From positions 26,026 to 90,025 of the IMG/VR virus record IMGVR_UViG_3300017963_000018: a DNA stretch of 64,000 nucleotides; one strand, 5' to 3'. This stretch comes from a virus. The first letter of the stretch is position 1, and every line of letters starts with the position of its first letter. Under the pieces are notes generated by a model, which saw nothing but the letters and a program-made list of their open reading frames with translations, did no database searches and had not been told where the DNA came from. Both the position numbers and the translations under genes were made by a program. Shown one piece after another: positions 8,308 to 16,149 of this stretch.

Positions 8308-9290
8308 AAGTAATGATCTTTGGTGGAGCTGGTTTCGTAGGTCGAAATCTTGGGCGCCGGTGCATAGAGGAGGGGCATGGGGTAACGACTGTCGATAATC
8401 TATGTGTTGCGCCAGCGGAGCCGGCGCCCAGTGGTGTGTACATTTACAAAGAAGACGTATGCGATAGGGCTGCCATGATGGACATCCTGAAGCGAGAAGT
8501 GCCGGATGTGATTTTTTGGCTGGCCGCAAAGCAGGGCTATCATAGGGACTGGTCTACTTATTCCCATACAAACAACACTGCATTGTATAACCTATTTAAC
8601 GGGATAAGTGCCGTTCGTGGCATTTACAAGCCGAAGGTTGTGATTGCAAGCTCCCAGGCGGTATATCACCCGACAATCAGCGCTTCTGAAACCGATCTTA
8701 CAGACCCCCCCTCGATTTATGGCTGGACAAAGCTACAGGCCGAGATGAGCGCATTGTGGCTGGCCCGGCATATTGGGCTGCGGGATATGGTCGTTCTTCG
8801 GTATTCAATAATCCTGGGGGCGGGGCAAAGCCTTCAGTCTTCTGAATCGGGGTTATTGCGAAATTGGTACAGGGCCTATCAGGAGGGGCGCCCTATTCAG
8901 GTCTATGGTACAGGGAAGCATATTCGGGACTTTGTATCGATCGATGACGTAACTGAAGCCAATATGAAGGCGATGGAACATGATTGCACAGCCCCAGGCC
9001 CGCAGGCCTTTAATATCCATGGATTTGAGGCCAGCATTTTGAAAATGGTTGATTTGTTTAAGGCTGCGGTATTTGCCAGGTGTACGGATAACGCCCAAAT
9101 ATCGACAAATGTTATGAATGAAGAAGTACGGCCTGGGGGGGAGTATAGCCTAACGTCATGTGGCGATAAGGCACTCGCACATTTCGGGTGGAAGCCGGAG
9201 AAGGAGATTTACGATCAAATAGTAGATTTTCTTGACAAGCTTCCTTTGAGGAACGACAATCCCGTGCATGAAACGTCATCTCCGGGTTAA
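8304..9290 (+). CDS. NAD-dependent sugar-nucleotide epimerase/dehydratase (extended SDR)
   Basis: This 328-residue enzyme probably interconverts or oxidises a nucleotide-sugar such as UDP-GlcNAc/UDP-GalNAc or UDP-Glc/UDP-Gal. The N-terminus MKVMIFGGAGFVG holds the NAD Rossmann GGxGFxG at residues 7-13. ASSQAVYH supplies the catalytic Ser near 117, and IYGWTK gives the Tyr139-x3-Lys143 pair. An open frame extends 33 codons upstream, but ATG 8304 is at the Rossmann strand, has AAGGA upstream and overlaps the previous stop as ATGA, so I use it. If it is a 4-epimerase it could supply UDP-GalNAc to the GT-A enzyme at 14621; that is inference. Confidence 0.78.
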   Translation: MKVMIFGGAGFVGRNLGRRCIEEGHGVTTVDNLCVAPAEPAPSGVYIYKEDVCDRAAMMDILKREVPDVIFWLAAKQGYHRDWSTYSHTNNTALYNLFNGISAVRGIYKPKVVIASSQAVYHPTISASETDLTDPPSIYGWTKLQAEMSALWLARHIGLRDMVVLRYSIILGAGQSLQSSESGLLRNWYRAYQEGRPIQVYGTGKHIRDFVSIDDVTEANMKAMEHDCTAPGPQAFNIHGFEASILKMVDLFKAAVFARCTDNAQISTNVMNEEVRPGGEYSLTSCGDKALAHFGWKPEKEIYDQIVDFLDKLPLRNDNPVHETSSPG

Positions 9291-9301
9291 TATAGATCTG
9301 C

Positions 9302-9370
9302 AAGCGCTCGTGCTGACACTCGCCAATTTCTCTGACCCGGAAGATGTCGTTGTCGGCACGGCGCTTTTTT
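9302..9370 (+). terminator. Long-stem hairpin with T-run, probable terminator
   Basis: After the epimerase stop, AAGCGC(T)CGTGCTGACA (9302-9318) pairs with TGTCGGCACGGCGCTT. This makes a 15-bp stem with one bulged T and one G-U pair over a loop of about 32 bases. The stem runs into TTTTTT (9365-9370), as in an intrinsic terminator, although the loop is unusually long. The next Shine-Dalgarno (TAGGAG) begins right after it. It would separate the nonulosonate half of the cassette from the downstream half. Confidence 0.5.
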
Positions 9371-9384
9371 CTTAGGAGTCGTTT

Positions 9385-9627
9385 ATGATTCTCGACGAAA
9401 TCATGGGCGAAAGAGGCAAGTGGATCGAAACAAATATAGGGAGAATGCCTCAGAAGCTATTTATTTCATTAGAGGCGGATATGGAGCTAAGTGCGTACTT
9501 TTCAGATTATGGGAATACGCCCTTTAGAAAGAATACCGTATCAATAGAAACGACTGACGGGAAACGCTTATTTGGCATGACGATATCTGTAGACCCACAT
9601 CAAAAACGGAGATTCCTAATCAAATGA
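9385..9627 (+). CDS. Small hypothetical protein
   Basis: This 80-residue protein was not recognised. The start ATG follows a TAGGAG Shine-Dalgarno and the gene ends in an ATGA overlap with a large glycosyltransferase. The sequence alternates helix (MILDEIMGERGKWIETNI) with strand-like segments (KNTVSIETTDGKRLFGMTISV), suggesting a small compact domain. No Cys motif, membrane segment or signal peptide is seen. It is the first gene after the probable terminator. Confidence 0.5.
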   Translation: MILDEIMGERGKWIETNIGRMPQKLFISLEADMELSAYFSDYGNTPFRKNTVSIETTDGKRLFGMTISVDPHQKRRFLIK

Positions 9628-11507
9628 GTAAAGTGAAGAGAATCGCTACTGGGAAACCACGGGTTGCTATTGTAACCAGTTTGGTAGACTATAGCCCGGC
9701 CTATAGTTTGGTTGGAATCATACTCGACCAGGCCCGAGCACTAAAACGCCACGGGTATGATTATGATCTGTTTTGCCTAAAGAACTTCAACGAGCAAGAC
9801 ATGAAGGCCCTGAAGGCGGAAGGCCTTAATGTTAGGTATGAGTTGTCGCAATGCTACCTGGTTGACTATAAACCTAATCAGCCGGCGGTGAATGACGGCG
9901 AACGACTTAACGGCCAAATCCACAAAGAGGGGTTTGAAACACAGGCCAATATCTACTTCGAGGGACGTCCGGAAAAAGGCCAGAAGGGCTATAAGGATGT
10001 TCTGGGGGAATATGACGTAATCATTACCCACGACCTGATGTTTTTGAGTTGGCACTTGCCCCAGAATGCCGCATTGCGTAAATGTATCGACCTTTGGCCC
10101 GAAAAGAATTGGTTGCATTGGGTTCACTCAGGCCCGTCTTCGCCGCCGCCGGATGTGTGTTACCCCTCAACATTACGGTTTTCGGCGGCACCGAATTCCC
10201 ATTATGTCTACCTGAACGAGCGCCAGCGTTTGGATTATGCCCTAATGATCCATGCTCAGAAAAGCTTGGTTCATACCGTATATAACCCGAAGGACTTGCG
10301 CGACGTTTGGCGTTTTTCGAAAGACACGTGCGAATTCATCGATAGATATGATCTGTTCGACCACCAGATATTACAGGTATATCCCTTCTCTACTCCCCGC
10401 TGGAAGGACAAGGGAGTCAATCGGCTATTGAAGATCTTTGCCTTCTGGAAGAAACAAAAGATCCGTGCCCGGCTGGTCTTGATTAATGCGCATGCAAACA
10501 ACAAGGTCGACATCCCCCGTATCGAGGCCATGGAGGCTTACTGTAAGGTCGCTGACCTTACTTTAGGTGATGACGTGATACTAACGTCACGTTACGCCGA
10601 CGAGGTCGGGAAGAAGGCCTGGAAGTACACTGTGCCATTCCAGGTTGTGCGTGAACTAATGCTTATGTCGAATGTGTTCATATTCCCGTCATTGTCTGAA
10701 TGCTGTTCGTTGATCCAGGCCGAAGCTTCAATATCCGGTGGGAAGCTTATGGTCTTAAATAGGGATTTTCCCCCTATGTTGGAGTTCTGCTCCGAGAATG
10801 TGCTGCATTATGAATTTAAGGTGAATGACCCTGAGCGGAACCCGGGGTATTACGAGTGCGTCGCCCGGGAGGTCTGGGCGAACCTCATGGCGGAAAGCAG
10901 CATTGTCAACACGACAAAGGCACGTACGCAGACCTATAATCGTGACTGGATTTTTAGGAATCAACTGGAGCCTTTACTTTATTTAGGCTTTTCCGATCGC
11001 CATATTAGGGAAGGAGAAAAACAAGGCGAGGTGTTAAGGCCAGAATTCAAGGCCCCCGAAGTTGTCCGTAATCCACAGGTAGGGGTACGGCCTCCTATGA
11101 TTGAATATACCGGGGATGACGGGCAAAGCCAGCAGGTTGAAATGTCGGAAGTTGTTGTCAAAAGAACCCCAGGGGGTGCTCGGGTATTTCAGCCGATCCC
11201 CGGGAAGAATGCCGTTGTAGATGCAGCATATGATACGGTTGAAACAAAAACAGAAGAGGGTAGTCTGGAGGACACAAAAGTAATTGAGGCGCCTAATTGC
11301 GCAGACACGGTGGATCCTAATACCGGTACATTGGAGCCGGTGGAGGAAGATCGGCCGGCGCCGGAAGTGTTTGCGCAACCGCCGGACTATAACGAACCGT
11401 GGGATGGGATGGAATGTCCGATTTTCAAAGAATGTTCAAAAGAACAAAAACAAGAGTGTTACGCGAGTGCGGGGCACTGTTTGGTTTTGGACGAATTGAC
11501 AGTTTAA
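9624..11507 (+). CDS. Large GT4-type glycosyltransferase with a disordered, Cys-containing tail
   Basis: This is a 627-residue protein. Residues 10-460 form a GT-B glycosyltransferase: KPRVAIVTSL opens the N-domain and DVIITHDLMFLSWHLP is the acceptor-side strand. FPSLSECCSLIQAEASISGGK carries the GT4 E-x7-E donor motif (Glu359, Glu367). Residues 470-600 are Pro/Glu/Val-rich and look disordered. The last 30 residues hold a Cys cluster (CPIFKEC...C...C) that may bind metal or anchor the protein. Ordinary GT4 enzymes are 350-450 residues, so the tail is an addition of unknown role. Confidence 0.72.
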   Translation: MSKVKRIATGKPRVAIVTSLVDYSPAYSLVGIILDQARALKRHGYDYDLFCLKNFNEQDMKALKAEGLNVRYELSQCYLVDYKPNQPAVNDGERLNGQIHKEGFETQANIYFEGRPEKGQKGYKDVLGEYDVIITHDLMFLSWHLPQNAALRKCIDLWPEKNWLHWVHSGPSSPPPDVCYPSTLRFSAAPNSHYVYLNERQRLDYALMIHAQKSLVHTVYNPKDLRDVWRFSKDTCEFIDRYDLFDHQILQVYPFSTPRWKDKGVNRLLKIFAFWKKQKIRARLVLINAHANNKVDIPRIEAMEAYCKVADLTLGDDVILTSRYADEVGKKAWKYTVPFQVVRELMLMSNVFIFPSLSECCSLIQAEASISGGKLMVLNRDFPPMLEFCSENVLHYEFKVNDPERNPGYYECVAREVWANLMAESSIVNTTKARTQTYNRDWIFRNQLEPLLYLGFSDRHIREGEKQGEVLRPEFKAPEVVRNPQVGVRPPMIEYTGDDGQSQQVEMSEVVVKRTPGGARVFQPIPGKNAVVDAAYDTVETKTEEGSLEDTKVIEAPNCADTVDPNTGTLEPVEEDRPAPEVFAQPPDYNEPWDGMECPIFKECSKEQKQECYASAGHCLVLDELTV

Positions 11508-11527
11508 GAGAAAGACAGGGGGCGGAT

Positions 11528-12154
11528 ATGTCTTTTAAAGAAGTGTGGCACCACCGGCTAAAGTATATGCTTACGCCGCAGCTGGATCTGTATAAACATA
11601 TTAATCAATACATTGACCAAAGGTATCATACGGTAACACCAGAAGAGCCAGGGTTTGCACGTCAGCATGTCTATGTCCTTGATTATGGCTGTGGGACGGG
11701 GTTTGGTTCCATACAAATGCGCGTACCGGGGACACAAACGGTTGACGGGCTGGATTCTGACATAACAGCTATTAGGTTCGCGATTGAAGTCTTTGGGCAA
11801 CTGGTCGACTTTAACTTGTACGACTTTGAGAATGCGAATCCTACAAAGCGCATGAGGGGGCGTTACGATGTTGTTACATGCATTGAGGTTCTGGAACATG
11901 TCGAACGGCCGGATGTTGTTCTGTCCAGGATTCATGATGTAATGACGGAAGATGGTATAGCTATCTGTTCAACGTTGAACCACAATTCCCAGTACCGAAA
12001 GAATGACGATCATAAGTCGCCGTTTACGGTGGAAAGCTTTCGGAAGCTGTTGGAGGCCGAATTCAACGACGTTCACATGACTGACTACATGTTAAATGGG
12101 TGCCTGGACACCAATAGTACGATTACACCTATTGTGGGGATTGTGAAAAAATGA
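11528..12154 (+). CDS. SAM-dependent methyltransferase
   Basis: This is a 208-residue protein when started at ATG 11528, which follows AGGGGGCGG. A longer frame from 11399 overlaps the glycosyltransferase tail by over 100 bases and adds sequence unlike the family. VLDYGCGTGFG is SAM motif I, VDGLDSD the second acidic strand, and VVTCIEVLEHVERP the motif II region. It belongs to the Methyltransf_11/23 group. An ATGA overlap couples it to the GT-A enzyme downstream. A glycan substrate is inferred from the context only. Confidence 0.72.
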   Translation: MSFKEVWHHRLKYMLTPQLDLYKHINQYIDQRYHTVTPEEPGFARQHVYVLDYGCGTGFGSIQMRVPGTQTVDGLDSDITAIRFAIEVFGQLVDFNLYDFENANPTKRMRGRYDVVTCIEVLEHVERPDVVLSRIHDVMTEDGIAICSTLNHNSQYRKNDDHKSPFTVESFRKLLEAEFNDVHMTDYMLNGCLDTNSTITPIVGIVKK

Positions 12155-13014
12155 GGGTCTCCGTAATTATTACTTCTGGGTCTACTGCGCTAAATGCGCA
12201 TGTCAGGATTAATTGTTTATGGAAGTGCGTTAACGCAATGCATAAGAACCCCGGCCATTCATTTGAGTTGATCCTTGTTGATAATTCTTCGACGGAATCA
12301 CATAGAAGGGCCATACAGGAAATTGCGGAGACGTATAAGACTGTAACGCACGTGGTCCAGAATCGGCTGAACGAGTTTGCTGGTGGCGGGTATCGTCAAG
12401 GGGTAAAGTTGGCCGACGGCGACATAATCGTCACAGCTGCAGATGACGTATTGCCGGCGGAATACTGGTTAAGCGTATTAATTGCCCCTATTGTGGAGTT
12501 TCCTATGCGGAAGTACATAGGCGCTTTGCAAAAGGGGTCAAGCGTTAAGGCTCGGAGGCGAGGAACGATTAACGTTGCACAAACGGGGGGCACGGATTTA
12601 CCTATTGAGTACTATGAAATGAGTAGAGCCGGCGCCTATCTTTGGGCGGCGCCTCGGCAAGCCTATGATAAAACACACCATTGGGGACGTGCGCATTTCG
12701 CAGACACGCGGTTGTGTCAGGCGTGGATGTCGGATGGCTGGTTATTCACTATCCCCGCAACGGGGGATTGGCTAAGGCATACAAACCTAAATTATCTCAG
12801 GCCTTGGGATTACACTAAAGAAAAGAGACAGAACGCCTATTTAAATAAGTGGGAATATCTGGATGAGGTCTGGGGTAGTGGTACAGTGTCGACAAGGGAG
12901 GCATGGGTACCTAAAGTGGATTACCCGCTAAAGAATCCGGTGCGTATAGGGCCTGGTTCGTATTCTGAGGAGTTTTTAGCGAAGGCCGAAGAATTAAAAA
13001 GGTTGGATGTATGA
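12151..13014 (+). CDS. GT2-type (GT-A fold) glycosyltransferase
   Basis: This is a 287-residue protein. MRVSVIITSGS...LWKCVNAM, FELILVDNSSTE and the GDIIVTAADDV metal-site strand follow the GT2 order: donor fold, NSST nucleoside loop, and DD in place of DxD. The second half (SRAGAYLWAAPRQAYDK, RLCQAWMSDGWLFTIPATGDWLRHTN) matches the acceptor-side and closing His region. It is shorter than the second GT-A enzyme at 14621 and lacks its DxH and GGE motifs. ATGA overlaps on both sides put it in a tight run with the GT42-like gene. Confidence 0.7.
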   Translation: MRVSVIITSGSTALNAHVRINCLWKCVNAMHKNPGHSFELILVDNSSTESHRRAIQEIAETYKTVTHVVQNRLNEFAGGGYRQGVKLADGDIIVTAADDVLPAEYWLSVLIAPIVEFPMRKYIGALQKGSSVKARRRGTINVAQTGGTDLPIEYYEMSRAGAYLWAAPRQAYDKTHHWGRAHFADTRLCQAWMSDGWLFTIPATGDWLRHTNLNYLRPWDYTKEKRQNAYLNKWEYLDEVWGSGTVSTREAWVPKVDYPLKNPVRIGPGSYSEEFLAKAEELKRLDV

Positions 13015-13256
13015 GTGCTGACTTAACTGAACGGATAGCAGGGATTTTTGGGAAGCCGGTACATAAGATAATCCCGGAGAGTGAGCAGGTGCAAGCATTA
13101 CATAATGAAGAGTGGGAACAGATAAAGCCATATCTGAAGTTCTATCCTGGGTTCTTTAAGAGCTGGGAACAGTTGGAAGAAGAGGCCATAGAACGTGAAC
13201 GTGCGAAGAACCGGAAGCCAAAAAAGGCCCAATCTGAAGACATGTTCAATATATGA
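13011..13256 (+). CDS. Small hypothetical protein
   Basis: This 81-residue protein was not recognised. It is mostly charged and helical, with a Trp/Tyr/Phe patch (EEWEQIKPYLKFYPGFFKSWEQLEEE) and a Lys/Arg-rich C-terminus. It is linked by ATGA overlaps to the GT2 enzyme before it and the GT42-like protein after it. A small partner or chaperone for a neighbouring transferase would fit the position, but nothing in the sequence shows it. Confidence 0.5.
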   Translation: MSADLTERIAGIFGKPVHKIIPESEQVQALHNEEWEQIKPYLKFYPGFFKSWEQLEEEAIERERAKNRKPKKAQSEDMFNI

Positions 13257-13954
13257 AACCAAAGAGCGCATACTCCCTGCACAACAAGCACAAAGGGAAA
13301 ACAGTCTACATAGTGGCACCGGGGCCAAGCATGCAGGAGTTTCCTTTAGATCGATTGGCGGGGAAGGTTAGCGTCGCAATCAATTCTACGATAGAGGTTT
13401 GGGACGGGTATACTTACTGGTTTTACGCTGATAAGCGGATTACGAAGATCTATAGGCGTGAGCTTGCTACAAAGGAAGACTGGACTGTCGTCATGCCGCA
13501 GCACCAAGCGGTAAGAATAGCGCCCACATTCAAAGGGAAAGAACTATACGAGTTTCATTATCAGATTCAGCTAAAGCCATATTTGCTGAAGAACCGTAAG
13601 CGAAAGAAACCTATTACGCCCTATTGGTTTGATCCGGAACGTATCTTTATTCCCGGTCGTGCGTCAGTTGCGTCAAATGCGACGAGCTTCGCCTATTTAA
13701 TGGGCGCGAGGAAAGTGATATTGATTGGTGTGGATTTCTGCTGGAAGGATGTTTACTACACTCCGGGCGTGGTTCGCAATAAGGGGGCTGCGTTATCGTC
13801 TAAAACAAAAGTGTTGGCTTCGGGATTAAACTGGTATCGGAGCGCTTTAAAAAGGCTGTGGCCTGACCTAAAGGTGTTTACGGTGTCAAAGATCTTGTCG
13901 GAGCATGCACCGAAGATCAAATGTCTATCAGTAGAAGAGGCGTTAAATGGGTAG
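13253..13954 (+). CDS. GT42/DUF115-like protein, putative sialyltransferase-like enzyme (paralog 3)
   Basis: This 233-residue protein is the most typical member of the group in the window. TVYIVAPGPSMQEF (GPS loop, residues 22-26) is followed by VSVAINSTIEVW. ASNATSFAYLMGARKVILIGVDFCW (near 140-163) then closely matches the Cst-type helix-LG...GVDFY region. A basic stretch (KNRKRKKP) sits between. It overlaps the gene before and the gene after. Sialyl or other nonulosonyl transfer is plausible given neuA and neuB; hexosyl transfer or a DUF115-type hydrolase or kinase role cannot be excluded. Confidence 0.62.
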   Translation: MKPKSAYSLHNKHKGKTVYIVAPGPSMQEFPLDRLAGKVSVAINSTIEVWDGYTYWFYADKRITKIYRRELATKEDWTVVMPQHQAVRIAPTFKGKELYEFHYQIQLKPYLLKNRKRKKPITPYWFDPERIFIPGRASVASNATSFAYLMGARKVILIGVDFCWKDVYYTPGVVRNKGAALSSKTKVLASGLNWYRSALKRLWPDLKVFTVSKILSEHAPKIKCLSVEEALNG

Positions 13955-14624
13955 GGGGCCTATACCGGAGTTCAAAGCGTGGATGGCAAGTTATGCTGAT
14001 GATGACGGCGTTGGCCCCCCGGAATGGATTGTTGAAGAGCGTGAAAGAATACGGAAGGCCTTATATACCCGTAAACGCGAATACACGAAATGGATTCGTG
14101 AGGGGATTCTCGAGAAGTCTGTAGTGAAGGTCTATCCGATAGGGCCGATAAATTTCCCGATTGAATGGTTTGTAAGTTCGCGGTGGTGCGAACGCAGAAA
14201 CTATGTTCCCTTAGCCCGTGACGAAGAAAGCTGGAGATTTTCGTGGGAATACTGGAAGGGCGCCGGTAGCTATAGGGACATAAAGGGGAATATCGAGAAG
14301 CATGGAATGCGCAGGGCAATCTATGCATTCTATTATGTCAACTACGATGTAGAGGCGAATAAACTACAGCATCCTTGTTTTGCATATCATTTAGAGAACC
14401 TTGAGTGGCCCATGTTTATTGCAAGCACGGGTAATGAACGTATACCTATGGCTTGGTTTGAGTGGGGGTGGAAGACGGTACCAACCATGGTAATGGTTAG
14501 GGACTGTGGCCATTCCCCTGAATTCTCGGCACTCCTAAAGGGGTTTATCGACGGTTTTATCCACAAGCACTGGAAGCCTAATTTAGAAGTTTTGCGCACA
14601 ATTGATGAGAGAGGCGAAGTATGA
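13947..14624 (+). CDS. Hypothetical Trp/Tyr-rich protein of the glycan cassette
   Basis: This 225-residue protein was not recognised. It has a charged helical N-terminus and an aromatic-rich middle (SWRFSWEYWKGAGSYRDI, YAFYYVNYDV). The C-terminal stretch includes FIASTGNERIPMAWFEWGWK. Aromatic-rich surfaces are common in carbohydrate-binding proteins, which would fit the context but is only suggestive. No Cys clusters, membrane segments or signal peptide are seen. It overlaps the GT42-like gene by eight bases and the GT-A gene by ATGA, so it is co-translated with both. Confidence 0.5.
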   Translation: MGRGPIPEFKAWMASYADDDGVGPPEWIVEERERIRKALYTRKREYTKWIREGILEKSVVKVYPIGPINFPIEWFVSSRWCERRNYVPLARDEESWRFSWEYWKGAGSYRDIKGNIEKHGMRRAIYAFYYVNYDVEANKLQHPCFAYHLENLEWPMFIASTGNERIPMAWFEWGWKTVPTMVMVRDCGHSPEFSALLKGFIDGFIHKHWKPNLEVLRTIDERGEV

Positions 14625-15937
14625 AAAATAAGCAAACCGACTTTAGCGGCGTAATGCGGTCAATCAAGGATACTGGGGAACGGCCGAAAATCGCGGTTGT
14701 CTTTGGTGTGTGTAACGAATACCCAACAATATTGGGAACGCTTTTCTCGTTTATCGAAGAACTTGAGTTCTGGGGCTACCCCTATGAATTGATCGTTGTG
14801 GATAACATGTCTACGGATAATACCGCTTGGATCCTCAAGGACAAATTGCGGCGTTGGGTTAGAAATGACATATTGAAAGTGATTGAGTGGAACGAGAAAC
14901 CAGCTAATGTGACCGTACGGAATGTGGGCATGAGGGAGACAGATGCCGAGTTCGTCTTCATGTCCGACGGTCACATTAGTGTTAAAATAGGGACGTGTCA
15001 CGGGATCATTCAGAAATGGATTGCTGAGGGGAAAAGGGGCCTATTTCATTCAGCAATCAATATCTGGGGTGACACGACAGATATTCGCTGTTACGGCTAT
15101 GATCTTAAATTAAAGGAACGGTTCTGGGGGAATTTGTGCCGGGGGATCCCCGACGAGGCATGGAATGGTGATATTCCCATGCCGTATAACGTGCCCATGG
15201 CGTCGCATTGTTGCCTTGGCGCCGGGCGTGAGGAGTTTCTTGATTTCGGTGGGTATGCGGAAAGCTTTCGTTGTTATGGGGGTGGGGAGCCCTATTTAGA
15301 CCTTCTATGGTGGCTTTACGGGTCTAAGGTCTGGATTACGCCGGAGGGTCTATTTAGACATGCCTTTGGCGTTAATGCTGAATGGCGCAAGGTTACCGGT
15401 GGCCGTATGAGCGTAAAGGACAAGAACAACGTCAGGGCCTATATAGAGCTTGAAGGGGACGCGGGGAAAGAACGATCAGCCCTCCGGCTTCTACCGAGGA
15501 GTACCCACAAATTGGCCAAAGAAATCAAAAAAGGCACCTTTTCGGCAGAAGAGGCCATAAAGCAATTGGCGGAGATATGGCCTCGAATTGTGCGAAGCCG
15601 GGTCCAATGCAAGGATGGAACGCAGCGTTCTGAGCTTCTACGGGGGGATGAGTACTTGCATTACTCCCGGGGGTATTCGTGGAACAATGAGCAGTTCCAG
15701 TTCAACTTCATGATGTCGGCATATTTGATCGGGGGCTATAAGTGGCTTCAGAGTCGCTATGCCGCGTATTTCGAGGGGCGCAAGGGAAACCCCCGGTATG
15801 TGGAAGAATTACAGGATCTGCGCCGACAGGTGCTTTCTGAGGGAAGCGAGCAGCGAAAGGTTATTGAAAGTCGGCAGATTATGTCCCTTGATGACCTTTT
15901 GGAAAGAAAACCATGGAACAATTTCAAAACCTCATGA
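14621..15937 (+). CDS. GT-A glycosyltransferase resembling polypeptide GalNAc-transferases (GT2/GT27-like)
   Basis: This is a 438-residue protein. KIAVVFGVCNEY and ELIVVDNMSTDNTAW start a GT-A domain. FVFMSDGHISV places Asp116-x-His118 where ppGalNAc-transferases have their metal-binding DSH. MASHCCLGAGREEFLDFGGY...CYGGGEPYLDLLWWLYGS matches their ...GTYD...WGGEN...W..GG acceptor block, and FRHAFG (His247) sits where the third metal ligand (GHVFR) is. The DxH-to-His distance, about 131 residues, is close to that of animal enzymes. Residues 270-438 are a C-terminal extension, not an obvious lectin domain. It is the last cassette gene before the Ser/Thr-rich virion protein. Peptide O-glycosylation is a strong hypothesis, not proven. 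Confidence 0.65.
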   Translation: MKNKQTDFSGVMRSIKDTGERPKIAVVFGVCNEYPTILGTLFSFIEELEFWGYPYELIVVDNMSTDNTAWILKDKLRRWVRNDILKVIEWNEKPANVTVRNVGMRETDAEFVFMSDGHISVKIGTCHGIIQKWIAEGKRGLFHSAINIWGDTTDIRCYGYDLKLKERFWGNLCRGIPDEAWNGDIPMPYNVPMASHCCLGAGREEFLDFGGYAESFRCYGGGEPYLDLLWWLYGSKVWITPEGLFRHAFGVNAEWRKVTGGRMSVKDKNNVRAYIELEGDAGKERSALRLLPRSTHKLAKEIKKGTFSAEEAIKQLAEIWPRIVRSRVQCKDGTQRSELLRGDEYLHYSRGYSWNNEQFQFNFMMSAYLIGGYKWLQSRYAAYFEGRKGNPRYVEELQDLRRQVLSEGSEQRKVIESRQIMSLDDLLERKPWNNFKTS

Positions 15938-15943
15938 TATACT
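15935..15943 (+). promoter_or_regulatory. Extended -10 promoter for the structural operon
   Basis: TGATATACT (15935-15943) is an extended -10 (TGn plus TATACT) that reuses the stop codon of the preceding gene. The -35 region 17 bases upstream (GGAACA) is weak, as is common with extended -10 promoters. Transcription would start near 15950 and enter the structured leader that follows. It marks the change from glycan genes to virion genes. Confidence 0.45.
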
Positions 15944-15963
15944 CAGGTTATGCCATGGCAGTG

Positions 15964-16073
15964 TAGAGGCGGCATAGCTTAGGCAGATAGACTCCGGCAA
16001 GGCGGGATAGACCGGACCCGAAAAGAAGTGAAGAGCTATACGGATCCTCCTTTCCGCCTCTAATTAAAGGAGG
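15964..16073 (+). promoter_or_regulatory. Structured mRNA leader able to hide a ribosome binding site
   Basis: TAGAGGCGG (15964-15972) pairs perfectly with CCGCCTCTA (16054-16062). Nested inside are ATAGCT/AGCTAT (15974-15979/16034-16039) and TCCGG/CCGGA (15993-15997/16012-16016). Beside the 3' arm, CCTCC (16046-16050) can pair with the Shine-Dalgarno GGAGG (16069-16073). That gives an on/off choice of the kind used by riboswitches and thermosensors. I do not recognise a known riboswitch class. Confidence 0.5.
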
Positions 16074-16080
16074 GCCGATT

Positions 16081-16149
16081 ATGTGTCTATATAGACACAA
16101 ATCCTACCTTTTTTATCATTCCAAGAAGTTGTGGGGGGGCTATGTGTAG
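16081..16149 (+). CDS. 22-codon leader peptide
   Basis: This short frame has a very strong Shine-Dalgarno (AAAGGAGGG, six bases before ATG). The peptide begins MCLYRHKSYLFYHSK and is basic and aromatic. Its stop (16147-16149) overlaps the ATG of the next gene at 16142, so the two are translationally coupled. It could be a regulatory leader peptide, because its ribosome site is the one the leader RNA can mask. The codons after the start run through a perfect palindrome. Confidence 0.45.
   Translation: MCLYRHKSYLFYHSKKLWGGYV
16083..16098. promoter_or_regulatory. 16-bp perfect palindrome
   Basis: GTGTCTATATAGACAC is a perfect inverted repeat directly after the ATG of the leader peptide. As DNA it is operator-like. 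As RNA it could form a stem with almost no loop, so a protein-binding site is likelier. Confidence 0.4.

Noticed and set aside
11399-11527. Longer methyltransferase start at 11399
   Set aside because: It lies inside the glycosyltransferase tail and adds sequence unlike the family; ATG 11528 has its own ribosome site.
15964-16062. tRNA or hammerhead-type ribozyme in the leader
   Set aside because: The outer stem and nested helices look tRNA-like at first, but no T-loop, anticodon arm or hammerhead core (CTGATGA/GAAA) is present.
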